From: Olleya sp. YS
GTDB taxonomy: Bacteria > Bacteroidota > Bacteroidia > Flavobacteriales > Flavobacteriaceae
Direction: 5' to 3'
Assembly: GCF_029760915.1 (NCBI RefSeq)
Contig: NZ_CP121685.1
Span: 2,815,001-2,879,000, forward strand
DNA length: 64,000 bases
The translations under genes and the position numbers were made by a program. The first letter of the stretch is position 1; each line of letters starts with the position of its first letter. The notes beneath the pieces are model-generated. The model was not told where the DNA came from. It was given only the letters and a program-made list of their open reading frames with translations, and searched no databases. Below, one piece after another: positions 53,036 through 61,212 of this stretch.

Positions 53036-53050
53036 TTTTTTCGCTTTCGC
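53036..53050 (-). promoter_or_regulatory. GCGAAAGCGAAAAA leader motif of lpdA
   Basis: The minus strand reads GCGAAAGCGAAAAAA just upstream of the lpdA start. The same 14 bases occur in the rpsA leader (complement of 21364-21377). It is a short repeated or regulatory motif of unknown role. Confidence 0.45.
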
Positions 53051-53076
53051 GGAAATTGATATTAATAAAATGAGTA

Positions 53077-53084
53077 CAAAAGTA
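53077..53084 (-). promoter_or_regulatory. lpdA: -7 box of lpdA
   Basis: On the minus strand TACTTTTG exactly fits TAnnTTTG, 53 bases upstream of the start codon. Confidence 0.6.
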
Positions 53085-53144
53085 CAATTTTGTGTGATTA
53101 ATTACGCATGAGAATTAACGAATTTTTCAATCTCTTATAAACAC

Positions 53145-53603
53145 TTATACAGGAATTGCAGTTGTATTTTTAACCTCGCTAATCACAAACATACTATGCG
53201 TACTACCAATATGGTTAATATTGGTTAATTTTTCTACCATAAACTCTCTAAACGCTTCCATGTCTTTGACCATAACTTTTAGTAGATAATCATAGTCACC
53301 ACTTATATGATGACACTCTAATACTTCTGTTAGCTTAGCGACTTCTTTTTCAAATTGCACCACATATTCTTGAATGTGTTGTGAGAGTTTAATATGGCAA
53401 AAAGCCACAAAACTTTTATCAATTTTTTCCTTTTTAACTAAAGCGACGTATTTATTAATAACACCATTATTTTCAAGTTTTTTTATGCGCTCAAAAACTG
53501 CAGTTACAGACAAATTTAGTTTGTTGGATAACTCTTTATTGGTTTGTTTACTGTCGTTTTGCAATAGTTGTAAAAGCTTTCTGTCAGTTGCGTCAAATCT
53601 CAT
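53145..53603 (-). CDS. Lrp/AsnC-family transcriptional regulator
   Basis: A 152-residue regulator: winged helix-turn-helix (1-60, DRKLLQLLQNDSKQTNKELS, NLSVTAVFERIKKLENNGVI) and an RAM ligand-binding domain (VLECHHISGDYDYLLKVMVKD, split: VLECHHISGDYDYLL). Such regulators sense amino acids. It is divergent from a PLP enzyme of sulfur amino-acid metabolism, so it probably controls that gene (inference). Confidence 0.94.
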   Translation of the reverse strand: MRFDATDRKLLQLLQNDSKQTNKELSNKLNLSVTAVFERIKKLENNGVINKYVALVKKEKIDKSFVAFCHIKLSQHIQEYVVQFEKEVAKLTEVLECHHISGDYDYLLKVMVKDMEAFREFMVEKLTNINHIGSTHSMFVISEVKNTTAIPV

Positions 53604-53637
53604 TTTGGAAAATTTTTCAGTTAAATTGAAATAATTT

Positions 53638-53645
53638 CAAATATA
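53638..53645 (-). promoter_or_regulatory. -7 box of the Lrp-type gene
   Basis: On the minus strand TATATTTG exactly fits TAnnTTTG, 34 bases from the start codon. Confidence 0.55.
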
Positions 53646-53759
53646 ATTAATTAAAATCTATTAATTAAACCTATTATAGTTTTATGTTCCTAATATTAGT
53701 ATATCTATTGATTATTATTCTAATAAAGTTGATATTTGATGTAAACAAAATAATTGATT

Positions 53760-54959
53760 ATGACATTTAAGCCAGCTAATAATATTCAAGATTTACAATA
53801 TTTTGGAGAATTTGGAGGTGTAAATCCTTCAATATCTGACTCGTCTACCTACACCTTCTTATCAGCAAAAACCATGTTTGACACCTTTGAAGGTAACGCA
53901 GATGGATGTTATTTGTACTCTAGACACTCTACACCTTCTAACCTATATTTAGGTGAAGCTTTAGCAGCTATGGAAGGTACAGAAACTGCAAACGTTACAG
54001 CATCAGGAATGGGAGCCATTACTCCTGTTTTAATGCAATTATGTGGTGCTGGAGAACACATAGTATCTAGCAGAACTATTTATGGTGGTACCTATGCGTT
54101 TTTGAAAAATTTTACACCTAGATTTGGTATAGACACCACTTTTGTAGACATCACTAAATTAGAGCTTGTAGAGGCTGCAATAACTCCAAAAACCAAAGTA
54201 TTGTACTGCGAGTCTGTTAGTAATCCGTTATTGGAAGTTGCAGATATTGCTGGATTAGCTAAACTAGCCAAAAAGCATCATTTAACATTGGTTGTTGATA
54301 ATACGTTTTCACCTTTATCCATCTCACCAGCAGAATTAGGTGCAGATGTCGTGATACACAGTTTAACTAAATTTATAAATGGATCTAGTGACACGGTTGG
54401 TGGAGTTATTTGTGGTACGCAAGAATTTATAAATGACCTCAGAAACGTTAACGATGGTGCTTGTATGTTACTAGGAAGCACTATGGATAGTTTACGTGCT
54501 GCTTCAGTTTTAAAAAACTTAAGAACATTGCATATTAGAATGCAACAACACAGCAAAAACGGACAGTTTTTAGCAGAAAAATTTGAAGCTTTGGGATTAA
54601 AAACAGTCTATCCAGGTTTAGCATCGCATACATCTCATAATTTATTTAAAAGCATGATGAATAAGCAATATGGTTTTGGTGGTATGCTAACTATTGACCT
54701 TGGGTCTTTAGATAAAGCTAATGCGTTAATGGAATTGATGCAAGAAAAAAACTTGGGTTATTTAGCAGTAAGTTTAGGGTTTTATAAAACCTTATTCTCT
54801 GCTCCAGGAAGCTCCACATCTTCAGAAATCCCAGAAGATGAACAAGCAGCAATGGGATTAAGCGATGGATTGATTAGATTTTCTATTGGTTTAGATGCAG
54901 ATATCGAGCGTACCTACCAAATGATGAAAGCGTGTATGGAAGAACTGAATGTGATTTAG
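53760..54959 (+). CDS. Trans-sulfuration PLP enzyme, methionine gamma-lyase-like
   Basis: I use the ATG at 53760 (399 residues), not a TTG two codons earlier. The fold-type I signature is clear: YSRHSTPSNLYLGEALAAMEGTE (split: RHSTPSNLYLGEALAAMEG), ASGMGAI, the YGGTYAFL segment, VDNTFSPL and the PLP Lys in HSLTKFINGSSDTVGG. The C-terminal SLGFYKTLFSAPGSSTSSE and LSDGLIRFSIGLD complete the family. Candidate activities are methionine gamma-lyase, cystathionine lyase or O-acetylhomoserine sulfhydrylase; the divergent Lrp regulator fits an amino-acid catabolic role. Confidence 0.9.
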   Translation: MTFKPANNIQDLQYFGEFGGVNPSISDSSTYTFLSAKTMFDTFEGNADGCYLYSRHSTPSNLYLGEALAAMEGTETANVTASGMGAITPVLMQLCGAGEHIVSSRTIYGGTYAFLKNFTPRFGIDTTFVDITKLELVEAAITPKTKVLYCESVSNPLLEVADIAGLAKLAKKHHLTLVVDNTFSPLSISPAELGADVVIHSLTKFINGSSDTVGGVICGTQEFINDLRNVNDGACMLLGSTMDSLRAASVLKNLRTLHIRMQQHSKNGQFLAEKFEALGLKTVYPGLASHTSHNLFKSMMNKQYGFGGMLTIDLGSLDKANALMELMQEKNLGYLAVSLGFYKTLFSAPGSSTSSEIPEDEQAAMGLSDGLIRFSIGLDADIERTYQMMKACMEELNVI

Positions 54960-54982
54960 TTTTTTCATTGTCAATAAAATAC

Positions 54983-55009
54983 AAAGTCCAGCTAATACTG
55001 GGCTTTTTT
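54983..55009 (+). terminator. Terminator of the gamma-lyase-like gene
   Basis: aaagtccag pairs with ctgggcttt (one G-T pair) around ctaata, followed by six T. It touches the end of the convergent gene. Confidence 0.8.
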
Positions 55010-56030
55010 ATTCGCCTTTAATTCTGTTAAAAAACAAACTCCAAGATGTTTCATCTGGAAAATCTGGTGCAAAAGGTTTGATATTCCATCGTGGACCATC
55101 CATATACAATTGAAACTTAAACACAGACGTCTTTGCATCATTTGGATCTAAAAAAGGATAACGTAAATCTGTATATTCAATGTCATCAGTGTTTTCGATA
55201 GGTTTTAAGTTAAAATAATCATTACTAAACCATCGCAATAGTCTAATATCTCTGTTTTCAATATTTATTAGGTCATGCTGTTTTTCTATGACATTCCAAT
55301 TAGAAAACTCTGGATTTGTATCTAAAATCGAATAAAATCCAGCATAATACGCGTCTTCCCCTTCTGCAATTCCGTACCACAATACATTATTAAAAATCGT
55401 TGGTTGCGACTGAAACCGAGTATAGTTAAATCCCTTTTCAGCTATCGATTGCTTAAAAATGGTATTAACATACAGTTTATTAATACAGGTTAATAACAAA
55501 TACAAGCTACTTATGTAAATGCCGATTTTGGTCCATGTGAGGCGTTTGGGATTCTGCCTTTTAAAAAACATAACCACAATTAAACAAATCAAAAATGGTA
55601 ATGTGTATAAAGGATCTACTACAGATATGGTATTAAAACCGACACGATAATCACTAAAAGGTGTGAATAATTGTGTCCCATAAGGTGTAAAACTATCTAA
55701 AATAGGATGTGTGAAAATGGATAGAAAAAACAGCAGCATCCAATCTTTTGGAGTGGTTGTAAATTCTCGTTTTCCACGATTATACAACCAGTGGACAACG
55801 TAACCTATTAGAGGCGCGACTACAATCGCAAATACAAACGAATGCATAAACCCTCTGTGGAAAGCATTGATATCAATTTCGTTATTAAAAATTAGACGTC
55901 CAATAAAGACATCTAAGTCTGGAATGGTACCTCCAATTGCTCCAAAAAGCAAGGCTTTATTACCAATTTTTTTGCCAAGTACAACTTCTCCGCAAGCTGC
56001 TCCTAAAACGATTTGAGTTAATGAATCCAT
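55008..56030 (-). CDS. YdjM-type membrane-associated metal-dependent hydrolase
   Basis: A 340-residue inner-membrane protein. N-terminal MDSLTQIVLGAACGEVVLG, GTIPDLDVF, HRGFMHSFVF and THPILDSFTPYGTQL are the His/Asp motifs of the LexA-regulated YdjM family, a relative of the zinc-dependent phospholipase C fold. About four membrane helices are followed by a soluble C-terminal domain with many aromatic residues. The substrate is unknown. Transcribed alone, converging on the gamma-lyase-like gene. Confidence 0.87.
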   Translation of the reverse strand: MDSLTQIVLGAACGEVVLGKKIGNKALLFGAIGGTIPDLDVFIGRLIFNNEIDINAFHRGFMHSFVFAIVVAPLIGYVVHWLYNRGKREFTTTPKDWMLLFFLSIFTHPILDSFTPYGTQLFTPFSDYRVGFNTISVVDPLYTLPFLICLIVVMFFKRQNPKRLTWTKIGIYISSLYLLLTCINKLYVNTIFKQSIAEKGFNYTRFQSQPTIFNNVLWYGIAEGEDAYYAGFYSILDTNPEFSNWNVIEKQHDLINIENRDIRLLRWFSNDYFNLKPIENTDDIEYTDLRYPFLDPNDAKTSVFKFQLYMDGPRWNIKPFAPDFPDETSWSLFFNRIKGE

Positions 56031-56116
56031 ATAAAACGCTAAAGTACAGTAATGAAATCAATTTGCATAACATCTAGTAAAATCGTAACATTACATCTCT
56101 TAAAAAACTAACTTAG

Positions 56117-57583
56117 ATGCAAGACGATAATCTTTCCGAATTTAAAGCAAAAGACCAAAACATAGTTGAAAACAAAGCACTAAACATTTGGGAAGCCTTA
56201 ATTCCTGTTATCTGTTTAATGGGTTTATTAGCTTATAACATCTTTTTTGTTGAAGGACAGGAGTGGTTAGGAGGTTACACCAATCAGATTATTTTATTAA
56301 TGGGAGGAGCTATTGCAGCAGGTGTTGGATTTTTTAATAAAGTGTCCTTATCAGTAATGATTAAGGAGATTTGGGAAAATCTAAGAAGCGTCTTTGTCCC
56401 TATTGTGATATTATTTTTAGTGGGTGCATTAGCTGGAACTTGGTTGGTAAGCGGTATTATTCCTGCAATGGTTTATTATGGGTTACAAGTTTTAAGTCCA
56501 GAGATATTTTTACCAGCTTCAGTTATTATTGCTGCTATTATTTCTATAGCTACAGGAAGTAGTTGGACTACATCTGCTACGGTTGGTATCGCATTAATTG
56601 GTATTGGTAGTGCATTAGGCATCAATCCAGGAATGATTGCTGGTGCTGTAATCTCTGGTGCTTATTTTGGAGATAAAATGTCGCCTTTAAGTGATACTAC
56701 AAACTTGGCTCCTGCTATGGCTGGAACAGATTTATTTACGCATATTCGTTATATGACCTTTACTACTGTACCTACAATAATTATTACACTAATTGTTTTT
56801 ACTATTATAAGTATGAATATTGATACTACAGGTAGTGCAGACATTAGCGGATTGTTAGCCAGTATAAAAAATACCTTTAATATTACTCCGTTGTTGTTTA
56901 TTGTTCCAGGAGTAGTTATTGGATTAATTCTTTTAAAAACAAAACCATTACTAGCTTTATTAACTGGAGTGGTATTAGCAGCGATTTTTGCCTTTATTTT
57001 TCAACCAGAGGTTTTAGAAAGTTTAAACGCATCAAAATTTGGAGCTGTAACAAATGCTGTTTTAACAGATACCAACATAGCTACCGATAATGAGAAACTA
57101 AACAAATTATTCAGTTCTGGAGGTATGAACGGAATGCTTTGGACCATTTATTTAATTTGTTGTGCTATGGTCTTTGGCGGTATTATGGATGCAATTGGTG
57201 CCTTATCCAGAATTACAAATGCTTTACTATCTGTTGCAACCACTGTTTTTGGTTTATTTGCAAGTACAGTTATAAGCTGTTTGGGCTTAAACGCTATAGC
57301 GTCAGACCAATACTTAGCATTGGTTATTCCTGGGAAGATGTTTAAAAAAGCGTATGAAGATAAAGGTTTAGCACCAGAAAACTTAAGTCGTACGTTAGAG
57401 GACTCTGGTACTGTAACCTCTGTTTTAATTCCTTGGAACACTTGTGGTGCTTACCAAAGTGGTGTTTTAGGTGTTGGTGTTGCCGAGTATTTTGTCTATG
57501 CCATTTTTAATTGGCTAAGTCCATTTACTACCTTGTTATTTGCAGCTTTAAATATTAAAATCAGACAGATTACTTCAAAATAA
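56117..57583 (+). CDS. nhaC: Na+/H+ antiporter of the NhaC family
   Basis: A 488-residue protein with about 12 membrane helices. Diagnostic are FVPIVILFLVGALAGTWL (before the funnel), IATGSSWTTSATVGIALIG, ISGAYFGDKMSPLSDTTNLA and LIPWNTCGAYQSGVLG. The family exchanges sodium for protons, useful in a marine setting and able to use the proton gradient made by the respiratory chain and proteorhodopsin. Monocistronic. Confidence 0.95.
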   Translation: MQDDNLSEFKAKDQNIVENKALNIWEALIPVICLMGLLAYNIFFVEGQEWLGGYTNQIILLMGGAIAAGVGFFNKVSLSVMIKEIWENLRSVFVPIVILFLVGALAGTWLVSGIIPAMVYYGLQVLSPEIFLPASVIIAAIISIATGSSWTTSATVGIALIGIGSALGINPGMIAGAVISGAYFGDKMSPLSDTTNLAPAMAGTDLFTHIRYMTFTTVPTIIITLIVFTIISMNIDTTGSADISGLLASIKNTFNITPLLFIVPGVVIGLILLKTKPLLALLTGVVLAAIFAFIFQPEVLESLNASKFGAVTNAVLTDTNIATDNEKLNKLFSSGGMNGMLWTIYLICCAMVFGGIMDAIGALSRITNALLSVATTVFGLFASTVISCLGLNAIASDQYLALVIPGKMFKKAYEDKGLAPENLSRTLEDSGTVTSVLIPWNTCGAYQSGVLGVGVAEYFVYAIFNWLSPFTTLLFAALNIKIRQITSK

Positions 57584-57677
57584 TAGGTAACGCACTCATT
57601 GTCAATAGCTATCATTTTTATTGATTTTACGATAAAGATTTCACATTTTTTTAATGTTCAAAATCGGGATACTACAC

Positions 57678-57685
57678 TATCTTTG
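57678..57685 (+). promoter_or_regulatory. -7 box of the peroxiredoxin gene
   Basis: TATCTTTG exactly fits TAnnTTTG; the start codon is 44 bases downstream. Confidence 0.6.
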
Positions 57686-57728
57686 TGCCTTGAAAAAATA
57701 AATCTTTAATTATAAAATTTACAATACA

Positions 57729-58373
57729 ATGACATTAGTAGGAAAAAAATTCCCTAACCTAAACGTTACTGCAACTGACAAAACTGGTCAAAATCAAACG
57801 ATTAACATTTTAGAAGAAGCACAAAAAAACAATAAAAAAGTGATCTTATTCTGGTACCCAAAAGACTTTACTTTTGTTTGCCCAACAGAATTATATGCTT
57901 TTGAAGCTGCTGTAGCAGCATTTGAAAAACGTAATACTATTGTTATTGGTGCGTCTTGTGATACGCCAGAGGTACACTTTGCATGGTTAAACACACCAAA
58001 AAACCAAGGAGGCATCCAAGGTGTTAGCTACAAATTAATTGCAGATAGTAACCGTAATTTAGCCTCTACATTAGGTATTTTAGATATTACTAATGAGACT
58101 TACAACGAAGAAACTGGTGTAGTAACCGTTGAAGGTGATAACGTAACCTACAGAGCGACCTATTTAATTGACGAAGAAGGCACTGTATTTCATGAAGGCG
58201 TAAACCATATGCCTGTTGGAAGAAACGTCTCAGAATTTTTACGTTTAATAGATGCTTATGCACACGTACAAGAAAACGGAGAGGTATGTCCTGCAAACTG
58301 GCAAGAAGGTGATACAGCCATGACAGCAAACAGAGATGGTGTTGCCGAGTATTTAGCTGCACACGTTAACTAA
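57729..58373 (+). CDS. Typical 2-Cys peroxiredoxin (AhpC/TSA)
   Basis: A 214-residue protein with the peroxidatic motif FTFVCPTEL (Cys51) and the resolving Cys187 in GEVCPANW, both present, so it is a functional 2-Cys form. A further Cys77 lies in GASCDTPEVHFAW. It reduces hydrogen peroxide and organic peroxides. Together with katG on the far side of the accessory segment it forms an oxidative-stress neighbourhood. Own promoter and terminator. Confidence 0.95.
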   Translation: MTLVGKKFPNLNVTATDKTGQNQTINILEEAQKNNKKVILFWYPKDFTFVCPTELYAFEAAVAAFEKRNTIVIGASCDTPEVHFAWLNTPKNQGGIQGVSYKLIADSNRNLASTLGILDITNETYNEETGVVTVEGDNVTYRATYLIDEEGTVFHEGVNHMPVGRNVSEFLRLIDAYAHVQENGEVCPANWQEGDTAMTANRDGVAEYLAAHVN

Positions 58374-58395
58374 TACACACACTGTTAATAACTAT

Positions 58396-58429
58396 AAAAA
58401 CCACTTTGCGACAGCAAGGTGGTTTTTTT
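58396..58429 (+). terminator. Terminator of the peroxiredoxin gene
   Basis: aaaccactttgc pairs with gcaaggtggttt (one wobble) around a gaca loop, followed by T's. It lies 22 bases past the stop and marks the left border of the accessory segment. Confidence 0.88.
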
Positions 58430-58526
58430 GTTTGAAAATTTTATCTTTACGTGATAAGGACAACTAAAAAGATTTTTATCTCGATTTATTTATGGGATAT
58501 AGATAGTAAAAGTTGTTATGTAACTA

Positions 58527-58538
58527 GTTGGCAACAAT
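58527..58538 (+). repeat. Module-boundary repeat, left of gene at 58546
   Basis: GTTGGCAACAAT, 8 bases before the start codon, matches GTTGACAACAAT at 59428-59439 just after the same gene (11 of 12 bases), so the gene is bracketed by a direct repeat. Confidence 0.5.
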
Positions 58539-58545
58539 ATGAAAA

Positions 58546-59400
58546 ATGAACATTGACGAGAAAACTATAATCAAATATTTTGATATTATAATCAAAGAGC
58601 TTGATGATGTATCTTTTTTCAGTGTAAACAACATTCTTATTGACAATAAGCATCTTAAAATCGACACTAAAGAGGAAAGAGAATACCTTTTTGAATTAAC
58701 CAACAAAATTAAAACCTTAGGAATTTCAAGAGGCTATTTCCAAAAAAATGGTGAAAACGGATGGCTGGAATTGACTGTAAAAGGTATAGAATTAAAAGAC
58801 TCTAAAAAAGGATTTCTCAAATTTATAAAAGATTCAAAAACTAAATCGGAATCAACATTCGATAAAATTATTTTCTATTTTAAAAACAACAGAATAATAG
58901 CCGTACTTCTTTTTGTTGTTTTCGTGATATTTATTGGATCTAAAGCCTTCAATGAATTTTCAAAAGCAAAAGAAAACATAGAGAAAATAAATGGTTCTTC
59001 TGACAAATCTAGCGTTGAAAGTGATTATAAAAACGAGACTATAAAAGATACTGTAGAATTATTGAGTCCAAAGATTGTTGATAGCTTAGAATTACCATAT
59101 TTAAAAAACACACCAATTTTAGATAAAGGTATATTTTTTAGTTATTCCTATAATAATTTACTAATTGGCGGTGCAAATATTGACTCTATTAAAATTAATG
59201 CTAGAACATATGACGGACAAAAATTGAAGTTTAGAAAGTACGATGAGAAATTAGAATTTGATATAACGGAACAGCCATACATAGAATTGGAATATAAAGA
59301 AACTATTTATTCTTTTGAAATAATCGGAAAACATTACTCTTTTGATTGTATTATAACAAAAGATATAGTCCCTACACTGAACCTAATTGAAGTTAATTAA
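58546..59400 (+). CDS. Hypothetical membrane protein with small N-terminal domain
   Basis: A 284-residue protein, no known family. Residues 1-100 resemble a small winged-helix-like domain with a KNGENGWLELTVKGIELKD segment, a pattern also seen in other uncharacterised Bacteroidota proteins. One membrane helix lies at about 117-131 (IIAVLLFVVFVIFIG). The C-terminal half is Lys/Glu-rich then beta-rich. An ATG follows a short leader; no good promoter was found. Bracketed by related boundary repeats, it may be a mobile single-gene module. Confidence 0.75.
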   Translation: MNIDEKTIIKYFDIIIKELDDVSFFSVNNILIDNKHLKIDTKEEREYLFELTNKIKTLGISRGYFQKNGENGWLELTVKGIELKDSKKGFLKFIKDSKTKSESTFDKIIFYFKNNRIIAVLLFVVFVIFIGSKAFNEFSKAKENIEKINGSSDKSSVESDYKNETIKDTVELLSPKIVDSLELPYLKNTPILDKGIFFSYSYNNLLIGGANIDSIKINARTYDGQKLKFRKYDEKLEFDITEQPYIELEYKETIYSFEIIGKHYSFDCIITKDIVPTLNLIEVN

Positions 59401-59596
59401 TTGTGTATCTGATTTATTAAAAATACTGTTGACAACAATGTATATAATTCATGCTTTACTTCTACTTCAATTTAAAATCTTATATTTAAACAACTGATTT
59501 GCTACATCTGAAAATCCTACGGATTCTCAGCCGCACAAATCATACACAATCACGTTGGCAGTCATTTAAAACCAATCTAAAGAACAAAAAACAGAT
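59401..59596. other. Spacer with cassette-like boundary modules (after gene 58546)
   Basis: It begins with a 3' module (GTTGACAACAATGTATATAA), contains an AAAATCC-ta-CGGATT inverted repeat (about 59511-59525), and ends with a 5' module (CATACACAATCACGTTGGCA). The spacer at 61045-61212 has the same order of elements. No coding sequence was seen. Confidence 0.55.
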
Positions 59597-60283
59597 ATGA
59601 ACGATTTATTTATTTCGATCGAATACAACAATCGAGAATTTGATGGAATTGAGGATTTTAAATCAAGTTTATCTGAAAACTACCATCATCAAATTAGACC
59701 TAAATGGATTCCTGCTTGTTCTGAAGGTGCAGAATTTTGGATAACCGTTTTTGTGAATACAGGAATTGCGGACTTTATTAAAGGCGCTATTGCTGGTGGA
59801 TTAGTTTGGGATTTAATAAAATTTGGAGGAAAAAAATATGTTTTTACACCACTTTATAAAGCTTTAGAAAAACTGAATAAAGACAATTCAAAAAATTGGG
59901 GCGGACTGAAAGTGTTGAAATATAAACTTCAATTTGATGATTGTGTAATACAAATTGGAGGAGTCAATAAAAACTTCACATCCATTTTCTCTACTGTATT
60001 CAATGAAATAGCGAAGAGAAAACCTGAATTTGAAAATGAAATCGGACAGGAAGTAATTAAAATCGAATTGCCAATAGAATTTATGGAACATTTTGAAAAT
60101 GTGAACGAACAATTTTCGCTTGATATTTATAACGAAGACTATTCTATAAAAGCTTTCAAAAATTTATGGAGAGTAACTTTTTCAACTGAATTTCCGATTA
60201 TGATTTACAGCTTTACCGAAAAGAAATTATTTGAACCAAAAGAAATGTCAGACAAATTAAAAACGCCTACCAATAATGTATAA
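59597..60283 (+). CDS. Hypothetical protein paired with an HNH endonuclease
   Basis: A 228-residue protein with a soluble N-terminus, a hydrophobic or amphipathic helix (about 47-75, FIKGAIAGGLVWDLIKFG) and a mixed alpha/beta C-terminal half. No family was recognised. It ends 5 bases before the HNH gene, so the two form a transcriptional pair. A membrane-touching partner beside a nuclease is an arrangement seen in anti-phage systems, but nothing here proves that role. Confidence 0.7.
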   Translation: MNDLFISIEYNNREFDGIEDFKSSLSENYHHQIRPKWIPACSEGAEFWITVFVNTGIADFIKGAIAGGLVWDLIKFGGKKYVFTPLYKALEKLNKDNSKNWGGLKVLKYKLQFDDCVIQIGGVNKNFTSIFSTVFNEIAKRKPEFENEIGQEVIKIELPIEFMEHFENVNEQFSLDIYNEDYSIKAFKNLWRVTFSTEFPIMIYSFTEKKLFEPKEMSDKLKTPTNNV

Positions 60284-60288
60284 CCGAA

Positions 60289-61044
60289 ATGAATAAAAGA
60301 AATATTTTTGATGCTATTGAAAAATCTAGCAATAAAATTTTTGGCGGAAAAGACGGTCTTATAAAAAGAATAAAGTCAGCTAAAAATTATGTAGCTAATG
60401 ATAATTTTACCGAATGGGCATTTTCGAAATTAGTGGCAACTGAAAATTTTAATATTAATTCTGGCTCATCATCTAAACCCTTTTTCTACACTCATAACTT
60501 TGTAAACGTTTTAGAGATTAATGACAAAAAATTTAAGAATGAAGTTATCGAAAAATTTTTAAAATGGTCTGACAAAGTTGAATATATTGATATTAGAAAA
60601 AAATTTGATACTGACCAAAAAGACAAAAAACGATTTGAACTTTTAGTACATACAGATTTGGTTCCAGAAAAAATCAAAAAGAAACAAAATTTTTCAGCTA
60701 ATAATCAAAATGAATTCTTGGAAGGTTTTAAAAGAGAAATCAAAACTGAGAATAGTTATCGAAGTCAAAAATTAGTCAAGTTGGCAAAAGAAAAATACGG
60801 AACCGAATGTATAGTTTGTGGATTTAGTTTCGAACATAAATATGGTCAACACGGAAAGGATTTTATAGAAATACATCATTTATTACCAATAGAAAACGGT
60901 ATACGAAAATCGACAATCGAAGATGTAGCACCAGTTTGTTCAAATTGTCATCGAATGTTACATAAAGGAAAAATAATGCTTTCAATTGAATACCTGAAAG
61001 AAATTATAGAACGAGAAAAAGCCAGCAGGCAACACCGTATTTAA
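60289..61044 (+). CDS. HNH endonuclease
   Basis: A 251-residue protein. The C-terminal 85 residues form an HNH nuclease: zinc Cys pairs Cys174/Cys177 (ECIVCGF) and Cys217/Cys220 (PVCSNCHRMLH), and the catalytic IEIHHLLP with His196-His197; His221 and His225 follow. The N-terminal 150 residues are Lys/Asn-rich and unrecognised, probably a specificity or sensor domain. The layout resembles McrA-like or other restriction nucleases. It is probably co-transcribed with the preceding gene. Confidence 0.9.
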   Translation: MNKRNIFDAIEKSSNKIFGGKDGLIKRIKSAKNYVANDNFTEWAFSKLVATENFNINSGSSSKPFFYTHNFVNVLEINDKKFKNEVIEKFLKWSDKVEYIDIRKKFDTDQKDKKRFELLVHTDLVPEKIKKKQNFSANNQNEFLEGFKREIKTENSYRSQKLVKLAKEKYGTECIVCGFSFEHKYGQHGKDFIEIHHLLPIENGIRKSTIEDVAPVCSNCHRMLHKGKIMLSIEYLKEIIEREKASRQHRI

Positions 61045-61212
61045 TTTATTGTCATTTCTATACTACTACTAAAATCCTTACGGATTTTCTATTTGGTTTT
61101 TATTTGTTAAGTTAGTTGATTAATCACGCTACAAAACATATACAAACAAATTGCTGAATTAAAGTCTAACAATTTTTTTATAAATTTAAACTGAATTTAA
61201 AACGAATAAATT
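61045..61212. other. Spacer with cassette-like boundary modules (after the HNH gene)
   Basis: Elements in order: CAGGCAACACCGTAT TTAATTTATT at 61026-61050 (overlapping the end of the HNH gene), the inverted repeat AAAATCC-tta-CGGATTTT (about 61072-61090) and CATATACAAACAAATTGCTG (61138-61157). These align with the elements of the spacer at 59401-59596. Confidence 0.55.

Noticed and set aside
56371-57441. Short open frames inside nhaC on both strands
   Set aside because: All overlap the clear NhaC frame and show no conserved motif.
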